Of a DNA stretch of 64,000 nucleotides, positions 11,972-23,096 are shown in pieces. This DNA comes from Capitulum mitella (taxonomy: Eukaryota > Arthropoda > Thecostraca > Pollicipedomorpha > Pollicipedidae), in assembly GCA_030062745.1 (NCBI GenBank), contig CP099842.1, forward strand, positions 5,809,822 through 5,873,821. Reading direction: 5' to 3'. The notes below the pieces were generated by a model, which had not been told where the DNA came from, made no database searches, and saw only the letters and a list, made by a program, of their open reading frames with translations. Each line of letters starts with the position of its first letter. Positions within the stretch are counted from its first letter, which is position 1. Made by a program: the position numbers and the translations under genes.

Positions 11972-12705
11972 TAGACTTGAAAGCGATTCAGAATCGAATC
12001 ATAATCTATTCTGATTCACCGACTCTTTTGTGAATAAGAATCAGAACTGATTCCTTGTTCGACGACTGTGAATCAGAATCGGAATCAATATCGAAGTTTG
12101 TGTCAAGAATCGCAATAGAGTCGATTGACAAAGGTAACGTAAATCGGTTGCTGGAATCGATTTCAAAATCCCATTTCATTTGAAATCATGCTTTGTTTAT
12201 CTAATAAATGAGACCTCTGATAACTAATATTTATCAGATGATCATGACGTCTATGAACACTGCGTGAAAAACTAAATGACAATAGGAAATGAAAATTCCA
12301 GGTATGATGCAAGAGAGAGTGAAATATTCCCTCTACCACTGTCATCAAAGTTTGTACATTTTATATCCAAAAATGATTCTTAGACCATGGGATCGTATGG
12401 TTAGAACCACCCTAATAATCGCAGTTCTTTACAATTTTGGTTTTCATATCTTATACTATGCATGATTACTTTTGACTAACTTCCTGTTTTGGACGACAAA
12501 ACTACTGCACTGCAAAAAAATACAAGTACGCTTTTTGTTATGCCACATAAAACTGAATCTAGAATCCAATCATGAATCGTGAATCATGAAATACAATCGA
12601 TCTCTGTTGTCCCATGTGAATCAGGATAAGAATCAGAATCATTCCTCTTGAGATAAGAATCTGAATCGAATAGATTTCCAACTTCGTGAATCGCTTACAA
12701 GTCTG
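11972..12705. mobile_element. hAT-type MITE with 8-bp target duplication
   Basis: The ends form terminal inverted repeats: TAGACTTGAAAGCGATTC on the left and CAGACTTGTAAGCGATTC when the right end is reverse-complemented. The flanks are TTGGTAGC (11964-11971) and ATGGTAGC (12706-12713), a 7-of-8 target duplication typical of the hAT superfamily. Subterminal DNA is packed with GAATCAGAATCG-type repeats on both sides. No transposase frame is present, so it must have moved using an enzyme from elsewhere. Confidence 0.8.
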
Positions 12706-12713
12706 ATGGTAGC

Positions 12714-15200
12714 AGGAGTTACATGGACGAAAAGAAATCGGCAACACAGGACCGACGCGCATTGCTCACGATGATCGAGATTTGAAGCCAGACCGTGGTA
12801 ATATCGAAAGGCTAAACGACACGTTTTCGATGCATCTGTTCCTTGTTCCACAGAGACGTTTACTAGACAAACCTTTTCGGCAGCGGCGGGACCTCTATGG
12901 AGATGGGGGAAGGTGAACGTGATTTTTACCTCGTTTCTTTCCCATGTACCCCTATAGGGTTAATGTTAAATATCGTCCAAGGTTGCCACCCCCCCCCCCC
13001 TCCGGTTCCAACGCCTCTGAGGTCTTCCCAGCCACGACTGGGGTATTTCGCCGCCTTCTTTCCAGTCACTGTGGGAAGCTTTTTGCTCCCGTCTATCTCG
13101 AGAACGAATGGCTGGTTTTGAGTTATTGAGACGGCAATCCATAGCTCATCACCCTGAGACTTCAGCTGGGATCCATTTGTTGACCTCAAGGTCAATGAGA
13201 ACGTTACAGACAGGTTAGTACGCCCCAAAATTGACGGTAATATTCCACCGCTTTAAAGGCGCAATGATGGTACGAAAATTGTCCAAACGGGCAATATGCA
13301 GAACCAAAGGATTTTTTTGCAACTACAATTACAACAACTAGTACTTAGCCTTCGTTATGATGTCAAATAAGGTGCTGGCCTCACCTTTAATTTTTTTACT
13401 TGCTTCTGGTAAAACCTAAAACGGTATTTTTTCTTCGAATCTCCATTTTTTGGATGTTACAGCCACATTGGTCCCAGAAAAGAGGGAAATTAGAGGCCGT
13501 GCAAAGCGAAAAAATGAACGTTGCTGACATTACGTTAATTATAAATGACTTGCAAAGCCTTAAATTTGGCCTCTGTGTAACCTTCGTGGGCATATTTCAC
13601 GCCATTCTGAACGAGATACCTCATACGGAAGTGCAAACAGGGCCATAGAAACATGCCCACGAAAGAAACAGAATGGGACACTTTAGACTGAATGATCCGC
13701 TGATCCTCCAGCTGCAGGGTGACGTGGGTAGACGACAACCTGTCACGTTCTCAAATGCCCCGATCATTTCCCCAAAAAGGCACTGCACGCGGTCCTTGCT
13801 GATCTCGCTTCCCCGGCGGCCGGCGACACCGAGGACCCTGCCGCGCACCGGGTGCCGCCGGTGGCAGGAGCAGAACGGCGCCCCGCTGAACGGGTCTCGG
13901 GTCTCGGGCGGATCCTATCCGACCCGTCTCTGTTTATCCGCGGCGTGTTTGGCATGATCCTGGCTCCGCTGGGCTGTTTGTTATTGTAGCGATGGGGAGC
14001 CGGCCGGGCCCGGAGAGGGAGACAAGGGTTATCGACGCCGGGGGAGAGCGGAGGAGCGGAGAGAAAGAGGGAGACAGAGGACGATAGGCGGATATACAGA
14101 GACCGACAGGTAGATAGACAGGCAGACAGACAGACGGACGGACTGGTTGAAGGAGAGACAGAGGGACAGCTCGAGATCGCCCACAGATTACGATGGATTC
14201 GGCACGAAGACGGCCGGCTGACAAGCCCGCTTCAGTTCACAAAATGGGAGCGCAAAAAAGGCTCTCAAAAAATGGGAGCGAGACGGGCAGAAGCTGACAC
14301 TCAGCTCGAGAACTTCCACGTCGTCTGCTGGTAGAGTCTTAAGTCGCCGCCTGACAGCAACGAACAATAAAATCGATGCGACCTCGGACGTAAAGAAGTG
14401 CCTTAGAGCGATTGTCACTGTCACGGAGCGGCACCTTAAATGTATTTGTGATGTTTGTCGGAAGAAGAAACAAGATATTCACACCAGCTGAAGGTGAAAT
14501 GAAAACACAGGGTGCTATCAAATCTTCTTTCCGTTACGTATGCATGGGTAGAGATGGCGCAAACAGTTTCTCAACTCCACCAAAACATTTACGTATATGA
14601 TTGAAAAAACACACACACGCACGCACGCACTAAAGCACGACGGGATACGCCTGCAAAAAGGCGAACCAACTGCTACTTCGTCAGCGTCACCTTAACTGCC
14701 ACTTGTCCTGCCCCACGAGAGTCCTTTCGAATATCTGCAAGCGCACACTGTTTGGTATCTTCGTTGACCACTGCGCACGCCCGGAAATTCGTACGCTCGC
14801 CGAACTCGTCTGTCCATGTTTTTAACCACTTTCGGGAGAAACTGGTTCTTCTTGAACCACGTCATGGTCGGGGAACGTGCTGTCACGTGTGTAGGTGTAA
14901 ATGTTGTCCCATACTCCGGCTTCGAGGATCGCCTAAACTTGGTTTTACATAACGCAACAGTACAAACAGGAACCAGAGATATTGGCCAGCAGTGGAATGT
15001 ATGACGTAGCCATGACGTTGCCGCATGTCTGCCATGGCGCATCCAGGAGCATGCATATGCTCTAAATGCCATGAGAAACATTCCTGATTTTGGCCGATCG
15101 TGACCGTACATTCCCTCATCATCGGCGCTTTAAATAAAACAGCCTGCAGTCGCTCTGTTCTTGTCGTAACAAGTTTATCCGTACTGCAGTTCAAGCTTGG
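12714..15200. other. noncoding stretch with minor simple repeats
   Basis: Contains a C run near 12989, a purine-rich GAGA/GACA tract at 14040-14165 and a short CACGCACG run near 14611-14631. An everted pair of AGGTCA half-sites (TGACCTCAAGGTCA) lies near 13180-13195. No gene recognised. Confidence 0.4.
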
Positions 15201-15330
15201 GTGCCAACAGTTCGTGAACAGTTCATGAACCGCTGTTCGTTTGCGTCCGTTTGCGACTTTGCCGCCGGCTGCCCAGCTGATCGCGAAAACGCCCTGATCG
15301 AGAACGGTTCGTGAAGTGTTCACGAACATG
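15200..15330 (+). repeat. dispersed repeat rich in GTTCGTGAAC, copy 1
   Basis: Shares the ordered words CAGTTCATGAAC, TGTTCGTTTGCG, TTTGCGAC, CCAGCTG, TCGCGAAA and CGGTTCGTGAAGTG with a second copy near 15.8 kb in the same orientation. GTTCGTGAAC palindromes are common in subterminal regions of hAT elements, but I could not define ends. Confidence 0.5.
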
Positions 15331-15769
15331 CACGACGGCTGAATTAGTTACACTGTCAAATGGGTTGATGTGGTTCTAAACGGGCTGGTTTAATTTCAGC
15401 CTCAAAATGGATACTTGGTTAATTTACAGGCCAAACGGAAAAATGTTTGCTTACTTGTCTAGGAGGCCAAAACAGGAGTTCCCACCCGGGGGAATTCCCC
15501 CAAGGGAGAACACAAGGATCTCAGGGGAGGAAGGCGAGCTGGCCAAATATTAATCATGCATGTTGACGTTGGCGCTCAGCTCAGCAGGTCAGCTGGCCGC
15601 TTGGGCGTCCCAGGCATTGGCGAGTACGCACACGATACAGACAGCGAGACCAACGCCTTTCATTCCGGCAGAAACGAGTAAAATAAAAGGTTCAGATGGC
15701 AAGAACATGGCAGTAATCACGCAACACCGTGACAGCCCCGGACGTCCAAAGAAAAAAAAACAGTTATCG
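15331..15769. other. spacer between two GTTCGTGAAC repeats
   Basis: No gene recognised. It may be the interior of one element if the two flanking copies belong together. Confidence 0.3.
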
Positions 15770-15935
15770 TCAGTTTTCTGCACGGTTTCTTGTAGAACTG
15801 TTTCTGCCAGCAGTTCATGTTTCTTTGTGTTCGTTTGCGATTTCGGCCATCGGCCGGCCAGCTGTTCGTGAACACGACTTGTTCGCGAAAGGTTCGTTCG
15901 TGTTCGTTTATTAACTGAAACTGACGAACACCCAA
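15770..15935 (+). repeat. dispersed repeat rich in GTTCGTGAAC, copy 2
   Basis: Same word order as the copy near 15.2 kb: CAGTTCATG, TGTTCGTTTGCG, GGCCAGCTG, GTGAACACG, TGTTCGCGAAAGGTTCGTT. The two are in direct orientation about 570 bases apart. Confidence 0.5.
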
Positions 15936-17492
15936 CCTTGCCGTGGCTAGTCATGCATTCCTTGGGTTTCCTTGCCTGACGAAATGCGTGCCAGTACACA
16001 CGCGATGACTGTCCGGGGAAATGGCCCGTGTTATGGTGCAGCTTTTAATGAAATACGATATACTTTGTCTGGTCGCCCCACTGATTTCAGACAGTCAAAC
16101 GGCTTCACAGCACGTGGTTGCCCGGACCCCACGCCGCGATTCCCAATAATTTACAAAATCTCTCATATCGCGGCCGCCAAACCTGCGGTGAGAATCATAT
16201 ACAACTCTGCGGGAGTTTCCATCCACACAGAGAGGTTCTGAGAGCTCCAACGCGTACCAGGTGGGCGTCCGTTCCGCGTGCCGAAACGCCACACCGGTAA
16301 TGGATAAATCTCCATAACCCCTCACCTTTGTCCACTAATGAGAAGGTATTGACGTCATCAGGACCGGGCGGCGTCCGCCGCGGTAACCGCCGCTAACGAA
16401 TGGACGATGACGAGAGACCAATGGCTGGGCGCTGCGTCTGGTGCCGCCCGCAGGCGGTCGCTGACCTTCAGACCATGGGAACGGAGCGGCCGGCCCGGGG
16501 CGGCCCGGGCGGCCGCCGCCGCGCCGGCCGGCGGTCCGCGGGCGGCCGCGGCGGCGCTCCTGTTCGCAGCCCGAGGCCGCACTGGCCGGACCGCGCAGCA
16601 CGTAACGAGACACGCGCGTCATCTCGTGGATCTTTCGTAAATGCTGCGTGGCTTGACTGGTGCGCAGATGTTACCTTGCACAGCTGTAATGGTGTGATGT
16701 AAGAAGCTTCATGTGTCGTGCCCATGCTGTATGGTAGTGTACGTACGGCCTAGGGCAATGCCAGGCCATCACTTCGCGTATGTAAAATTATTCAGATGTC
16801 TAGTTCATCTTCCCATAATCGCAAATGTGTCATCCTCTGCATCTTACAGCTAACCAAACGGCCAAAGAATTGAGATCTAAAATGTCTGGCAAACTCCGAA
16901 AAAAATGGTGTAGGAACTAACTGAAACTGAAACCACTAAAGTCACGTATATGTATTCAAATTTGCAGCGCCGTTATTAACGATTTGCATAATAAATGAGT
17001 CCTTTCAAAACGACATGAGATCACTAACATTTTTAAAATACCAAAACATAATGTGACCAGAATTAATTATCGATCACACGGCCTAAGATGGACCCCGATA
17101 AGTATACATTTTACAAAATTTTGGGCACAACACAAACGAAAAATGAATGTCCAATACGACTTCTTGGTCCCACTCGCTTAGGAAATTGCAACTGTTTCTT
17201 GCTGGACGGAGACAGTCATTTGCTTAGAGGTCTGTCTATATGATTGTGATGTAGCTTTCTGATGAACCTACGAGAATCTACGAGAACAAACTTCTGGAGT
17301 ACAAAATGCCTTTGGAGCACAAATGTTTCACGACCCCAGACAACAAAAACGACATTTTCCAACCCTGCCCAGTCATTTCTTGTTAAAGTTGACAAAGGGA
17401 AGTATTTATCACGTCTAAAACGTGTCAGTCACTGGATATTCAAACACGCATGGTTTACAGTGTTTCCGTAGCTTTGCATCCTCCGGTTGTCC
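15936..17492. other. noncoding, with a GC-rich island at about 16360-16610
   Basis: The island has CCGCCGGCC-type palindromic composition and open frames on both strands with no recognisable protein. The remainder is AT-rich unique sequence. Confidence 0.4.
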
Positions 17493-17800
17493 TTAACCCT
17501 ATTCCCGGCAGGGGGCTGAATCCGCTTCCTCGAGTTTTTTTTTGCTTGCCAATTCCAGGATTTTTGACGCAGCTTCATAAACCTTGGTTTGAGTAATTCT
17601 GTTTTGTTCAGGGGCCGAGCCAGGCAACGCTTTTGGGAGGCACTTTAGGCCATTTTTGGCCTTGTTGAGGGTATAAGGAAAATAACTGCCAAAAATGGCG
17701 ATTTAAGGACAGAACTTAACACTTTGTAAGGATGTATAGGTAAATAGTTGGGCAACACAGAAACACAATTTTGCTCATCTGAAGCCAGTTCACAAGGTCA

Positions 17801-17810
17801 GGTCAAGGTG
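17801..17810 (+). promoter_or_regulatory. FTZ-F1/ERR-like monomer site in TTAA copy 1
   Basis: GGTCAAGGTG at 17801-17810, followed by A, differs by one base from the TCAAGGTCA extended half-site kept at the same place in copies 2 and 3. It directly follows AAGGTCA. Confidence 0.35.
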
Positions 17811-18087
17811 AAAAATCAAAATTTGGTTTCATAGTAATAATTCTAGCGCTATTTTTTTCAGACATCAAATTCGGAATATATGTGACGTTGAAGGGTGCTT
17901 CCACATGTGTACCAAGTTTCAGCTTGATATCAGGTCGGGTCATGGAGCTATGACCTAAAAATATCGGTAAGCGTACCCTATATCACAACAGCCGTGAAAT
18001 GGAATTTTAGAAATAGAGTGAATTCAAGTGACTGAAAACGTTTTCAAATGATATAAAATGAACACAAGGTCATTCCAGGCGACTGTA

Positions 18088-18120
18088 AGGTCACTGGAGG
18101 TCATTTAAGGTCAGAGGTCG
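18088..18120 (+). promoter_or_regulatory. nuclear-receptor half-site array (DR4-DR4-DR1) in TTAA copy 1
   Basis: AGGTCA at 18088-18093, 18098-18103 and 18108-18113, then AGGTCG at 18115-18120. The spacers are 4, 4 and 1 bases. A further AGGTCA lies at 18067-18072. Same architecture as copies 2 and 3. Confidence 0.55.
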
Positions 18121-18656
18121 TTAGATGATCTGAAGAGCATGTGACCATGACAGTTCCCCTTTTTTGTGTCCCTGGCACTGCCTATGCTAATGTTATACAA
18201 ACATTCTAATACGATTTGCACTTCTTCAGCATGACGAATTGTAGAAGCAAAAATGTGTTTTTTGCGTTGTTGTCAATTCGGTTTTTGAAAAACCAATCCT
18301 CCTATTTTTGAAACCTTGTGAACACCTATGGATTTTCTTAAAATTTTGGATGTACAGACCAATGGTAAAAGTCCCATTTATGGTCTCTCGATTCATGCCA
18401 ATTTCACCAAAGTCGGTTCATAAACAACAGAGTTATAGTAAGCCCGAAAATATCCCCCATTTTGAATTTTGCCCCCCTGTATCCAACCCTTTCAAAATAT
18501 TGAAACTTTTCTTATAAAAATATAGTTCACATCATGGCACATCGATTGTAGTTTGTTGCAATGAAATCGGACATGTAGTTCTCGAGATCTCGAGGGGGGC
18601 GAATCCCCCCTGCTGGGAATCGGCCATACCGTCTAGCCCTCCGGGAATAGGGTTAA

Positions 18657-19138
18657 GGAAGCATCTGCTGCGTGAGTCATTGCAAAAGTCTGGATTCTTG
18701 TCAACGAACTGCTGAACCGACAGGCTCAAATTCTGGCCACTGACTCTGGCACCTGATACAGTCCCGTGTGCCAACTGTTATCAGCATCTGAGGGGTAAGG
18801 GTATTAAACAATATGTTGCTCGACATGTCTCGGATCACACTGGATGTCACCAGTGCTGGCAGCTCACCACGTTTACTTCCGGCCAACCGAAACATCGGGG
18901 CACGGAGCGCGCATCAAATGAAAAATTTCCTATCCATCGAACGGAGGCATAAGCCTCGCCCACCAACAAGGGAAAGTGCTTCTTTGCTCTATCAACTCAA
19001 CGGGCACTTCAGCTGCACCTATGACGATATGAAAACTCGGCTTCCAACAGGTCCCGTACAGAGTACGTTCAAAGATGGACGCAGAGAACACAGTCATCGT
19101 CCCAGGCTTCAGCCTGGCCGCGCTGCCCGTGTCCTTTC
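18657..19138. other. noncoding stretch, nothing recognised
   Basis: No gene or repeat identified between the TTAA element and the minisatellite. Confidence 0.35.
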
Positions 19139-19490
19139 AGTCACAGCAACGCCGCGCCCCGTCAGTCACACAACCAGCGTTAGTCACAGTAACGCTGCGT
19201 CCCGTCAGTCACAGGATCAGTGTCAGTCACCGTAGCGCTGCGTCCCGTCAGTCACAGGACCAGCGTCAGTCACAGTAGCACTGCGTCCCGTCAGTCACAG
19301 GGCCAGCGTTAGTCACAGTGGCACTGCGTCCCGTCAGTCGCAGGACCAGCGTCAGTCACAGTAGCGCTGCGCCCCGTCAGTCACAGGACCAGTGTCAGTC
19401 ACAGTAGCACTGCGCCCCGTCAGTCACAGGTGCAACGGTGCGTCCCGTCAGTCACAGGAGGAGCAGTGCGTCACGCCAGTCACAAGAGAC
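19139..19490 (+). repeat. minisatellite, 43-bp unit (GTCCCGTCAGTCACAGGACC core)
   Basis: About seven to eight tandem units. The word GCGTCCCG recurs at 19197 and 19240, giving a 43-base period, and again further right. Each unit contains two GTCAGTCACAG words. The last units are truncated. Short plus-strand frames here are repeat artefacts. Confidence 0.85.
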
Positions 19491-21886
19491 GCGGTGCTTT
19501 CCGTCCACGCTCACCCGAATATTTTAACATTATGTTATGCAGGCGCAAGAGATGAGGTTTTGAGGCCAAGACCGGATTACACGCATCCATTTACCGAGGT
19601 GGCGGAACAGTGTGGCTGCGGCTTACCTACTTGACAGAACGCAACAGACGCCTCGGTACAGGTAGCGTAATACAATAAGACAGCAGCCTTAGAAGGAGGA
19701 GAAACACCTGCATAAGGTAGCGATTACTGCGTAGAACCCATCGAGGTTCCGAAAAGGGATAGCCAGTCTTCGGTGTGTCAACAAAACCACAGGCGCCAAC
19801 TTCATCTGAATCTTATCAAAGTCGGATACAGAATATCCCAATTGTTCTGACAGCCCGATGGTCCATCAATGTTATCCCGTCTTTAAGTTGGAACCTTGAG
19901 CACGTTCAATATCTCAGCGCACCATCCGTTTCTCGGCAGATGTTGACATCTACAAATCGAGTCTGGTGGAGCACGCAACGTGACGGCAGCAATGATAGGC
20001 AAAGTTCTCCAGACTCTCGGACAAAATGTGGCCTGATTCGGCACCCTACTCGCTCACTCAGCACGTGCTAGAGCGTCGCTGTGCTGTTCTCTAACGTATC
20101 CTGAAACAGCAGCCACAAATCAACGTTTTCCATGAATAATTTGACTTATCTCCGAATCAGGATTTTGATTCCGCCTGGTTTATAGAAGATGAGGGCTGTA
20201 TCTCACGTCCGAAAAATATGGGCCCAACCGATCACGCCGCCACGGCCGCATCTAACCAGAAAACCCAAAGCCTCAATAAACCGAAATTGAATGCATATGT
20301 TACGGGTATCTAGATTCGGAAATAAGAAGCGATATCAGTAACTGACACGAATATCTTCATTCTGCTTAAAAGATGGCGAACAATTCCTTTATCTTGGTAA
20401 TGCGGAAAAGCCGACCCCTTACAAACAAGCAGCCGTATTTCAAGAAGCCGCGACATCAAGCCATCGCTTTGAAAAGTGTGCCCCATTCGACGTACTTTAA
20501 CGATCGGAAATCGCGGGTATCTTGATTCACGAAAGCAGCCGATAATAGCGTAAGAATTGCAATACGTTACGAGAACAAAGATACTGTTTGCCGTATCACC
20601 GTTTCCAATTCGCCGCTGAATTATATCAAGGCCGAAGACGGCGATGCGATGGCCTATCACAAGAGTGCGGGGAAAATGAACGGCCCGCAGATGGACGTCG
20701 TCAAACTGAGCGCCGCCTACAACGACCCGCTAACGGCGCCCAGGCGGCTCAACAGCGGTTCCCAAAGTATTTGAAAAGCTCGGTCGTCCTTTTTGCCGTC
20801 CGTGACGTCACCATTTCCAGTTTGGTACGTACGGCTGCCAACTGAGTGTGTCCTGTTTTCCAGCCGGTCGCGTCACCCCCCGGACTAGATCGATACGTCC
20901 TCCGGTAGCGTTTAGGAACCGCAGCACGCGTCATGATTACGGGAAAACATTTGCATGCATCTGTTGTAAAACCTGTGTCGAGCACGGATTATACGGCTGG
21001 CAGCTAAATAACCTCACGGTAAATGCTGCTCAAATAGGCCACCCAGCAGAGCGCTCGTTGCATTTTGCCCTTACCATAACCCGGCAATGTGAGGAGGCGG
21101 CACACCGTCGTGGGAACAGGGCACAGGAAGTCCGTCTCAGGTTCGGGGCAGCAAAGGATGGACGGAAAATCTGCACACGGAAAGGTCGCAGAAGCAATCC
21201 CATGATCCAGCGGCTAACGCAAACCGCCTCGGGTGGCCTGTTACATCCCGAATTGCGTTGTTCGGAGTTCTGAAAACGTCAGCATCAATACAGCGCCCCC
21301 GCCCTGTAAAAGCATGCCACTATATTTATCTTCCAGATGACAGTCAGCACTTTGGTCCACTCTGTGTCACGTAGTCAAGATGCGAAGATAGGGCACATCA
21401 GGCCAGCAAAAAATGCGTGCGCTGGGTTTTACGTAAATAAGAAATAAGACCGGCCTTAGGACATCAGTAGCTGAATACACGGCATGAGCCCCATTTCACG
21501 CAGACCGGACTAAGAGCACCGCACAATCGCCACCGCAAGGCTCAGTGTACACGATGAACGGACCAGGGCAGGGACAAACGGACGGCCTTCCTCCCAGAAA
21601 CCGGCTCCTCCGGCTCGTGCAGGGTGGACGTCGGACGCCTGACGCCGTGAGGATGCCAGCGTCCCACTGGTGCCAGGATGGACCCGTATCAGGGGTCAAG
21701 CCCGGATCAGCAACTCTCCTACATCAATGGCAGCAGTTAACTGGAGTGATATTTCCAGACGCTGTATCCACGTGAAACTGAATCCATATTATGTCGCTTC
21801 CGATGATAAACTGGCATATCATTTAATGATACATTTACCCACTTTTAATCTGCAAAACTCAAACGCATTTTGAAGCGTGACGTCCT
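19491..21886. other. noncoding stretch, nothing recognised
   Basis: Unique-looking DNA with no frame longer than about 140 codons and no recognisable domain, RNA gene or repeat. Confidence 0.4.
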
Positions 21887-22226
21887 TTAACCCTATTCCC
21901 GGCTGAATCCGTCCCCCTCGGGTTTTTTGTTTGCCAATTCCAGGCTTTTTAACGCAGCTTCACGAAACTTGGTCACTTTTCCTAGCTATTCTTTCTACGC
22001 GCTGTGACAAAATTTCACAATTCTACTTTGCTCAGGAGCGGAGCCAGGCAACGTTTTTGGAAGGCACCTCATGCCATTTTTGGCCATGTTGAGGGTAAAA
22101 GAAAAATGTCTGCCAAAAACAGGGTTTTTAAGATAGAACTTAAAGCTTTGTATGGATGTATAGCTTAATAGCTGGGCAATGTGCACACGAAATGTTGTTT
22201 ATCTGATGTCACTTTACAAGGCCTGG

Positions 22227-22235
22227 TCAAGGTCA
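22227..22235 (+). promoter_or_regulatory. FTZ-F1/ERR-like site in TTAA copy 2
   Basis: A perfect TCAAGGTCA, the extended half-site bound by FTZ-F1/SF-1/ERR-type monomeric receptors. The same site is at 9482-9490 on the minus strand in copy 3. Confidence 0.45.
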
Positions 22236-22515
22236 AAAGCCAAAATTTGTTTTTTTTTTGCAATAATTTCGGCGCCGTTTTTTTTCAAATCCCAAACCCG
22301 GAATATATATGACGTAGAAGGGTGCCCTCTACTTGTGTACCAAGTTTCAGCTTGATATCAGGTCGGGTCACGGAGCTATGACCTAAAATGTCAGTGCGCG
22401 TACCCTATATCGCAATAGCCATAAAATGGAATTTTTTGGAACAGAGTGAATTCAAATGATTGAAAACGTTTAGAAATAATATCAAATGCACAAGAGATCA
22501 TTCCGGGTGACCCCA

Positions 22516-22548
22516 AGGTCACTGGAGGTCATTTACGGTCAAAGGTCA
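22516..22548 (+). promoter_or_regulatory. nuclear-receptor half-site array (DR4-DR4-DR1) in TTAA copy 2
   Basis: AGGTCA 22516-22521, AGGTCA 22526-22531, CGGTCA 22536-22541, AGGTCA 22543-22548. Spacers are 4, 4 and 1, as in the other copies. Confidence 0.55.
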
Positions 22549-23096
22549 CAAGCTGATCTGAAGGAATGTGTAACCATGACAGTTCCCCCTTTTTCATGTC
22601 CCTGGCACCGCCTATGTTATCATTATACAAACAATGTAATGCGATTTTTACTTCTTTAGCGTAGCATGACTAGCAGGAGCCAAAAAAGTGTTTTTACCTT
22701 TTTTGTTCATTCAGTTGTTAGAAAAATAATCCTCCTATTTTTGAAACCCTGTGAACGCCCATGAATTTTCTCAAAATTTCAGATTTGTGGACCCATAGTA
22801 AAAGCCCTATCCATAATCTCTCGATTCATGCCAGTTTCATTGAAATCGGTCGATAAACAACGGAGTTATAAGAAGTCCAAAAGTACCCCCCATTTTGACA
22901 TTTTTGCCCCCCTGCATCCCCAAATTTCGAAATTTTGAAAGTTTTTTCTTATAAAAATGTAGTTCACGTCACGGCAAATCGATTGCCGTTTGTTGTGATG
23001 AAATCGGACGAGTAGTTCTCGAGATCTCAGGGGGGGCCGAATCCGCCCCCTGCCGGGAATCGACCATACCGTCTAGCCCTCCGGGAATAGGGTTAA

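Larger units (their letters stand above)
17493..18656 (+). mobile_element. piggyBac-like TTAA-family non-autonomous element, copy 1
   Basis: Bounded by TTAA at 17493-17496 and 18653-18656. Terminal inverted repeats read CCCTATTCCCGG at the left and CCGGGAATAGGG at the right. A subterminal GCAGGGGG...GAATCCGC block next to the left end reappears inverted about 25 bases inside the right end. This asymmetric layout resembles piggyBac ends (TTAA target, short TIR plus internal inverted repeat). About 1.16 kb with no transposase frame. The same sequence recurs at 21887-23096 and inverted at 8636-9842. Confidence 0.85.
21887..23096 (+). mobile_element. piggyBac-like TTAA-family non-autonomous element, copy 2
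   Basis: TTAA at 21887-21890 and 23093-23096 with the same CCCTATTCCC / CCGGGAATAGGG ends as copy 1. About 1.21 kb, alignable with copy 1 throughout. An antisense frame (21995-22186) encodes about 63 residues resembling a frame at the same place in copy 3, but copy 1 has a stop there. No transposase. Confidence 0.85.

Noticed and set aside
12930-13640. Another TTAA-family element
   Set aside because: It has CTATAGGGTTAA, CTCGAGAACGAATGG and paired AGGTCA half-sites, but the order does not match and no second terminus was found.
19139-19490. Possible CRISPR array
   Set aside because: Units are contiguous and similar along their whole length with no unique spacers, and the genome is eukaryotic.
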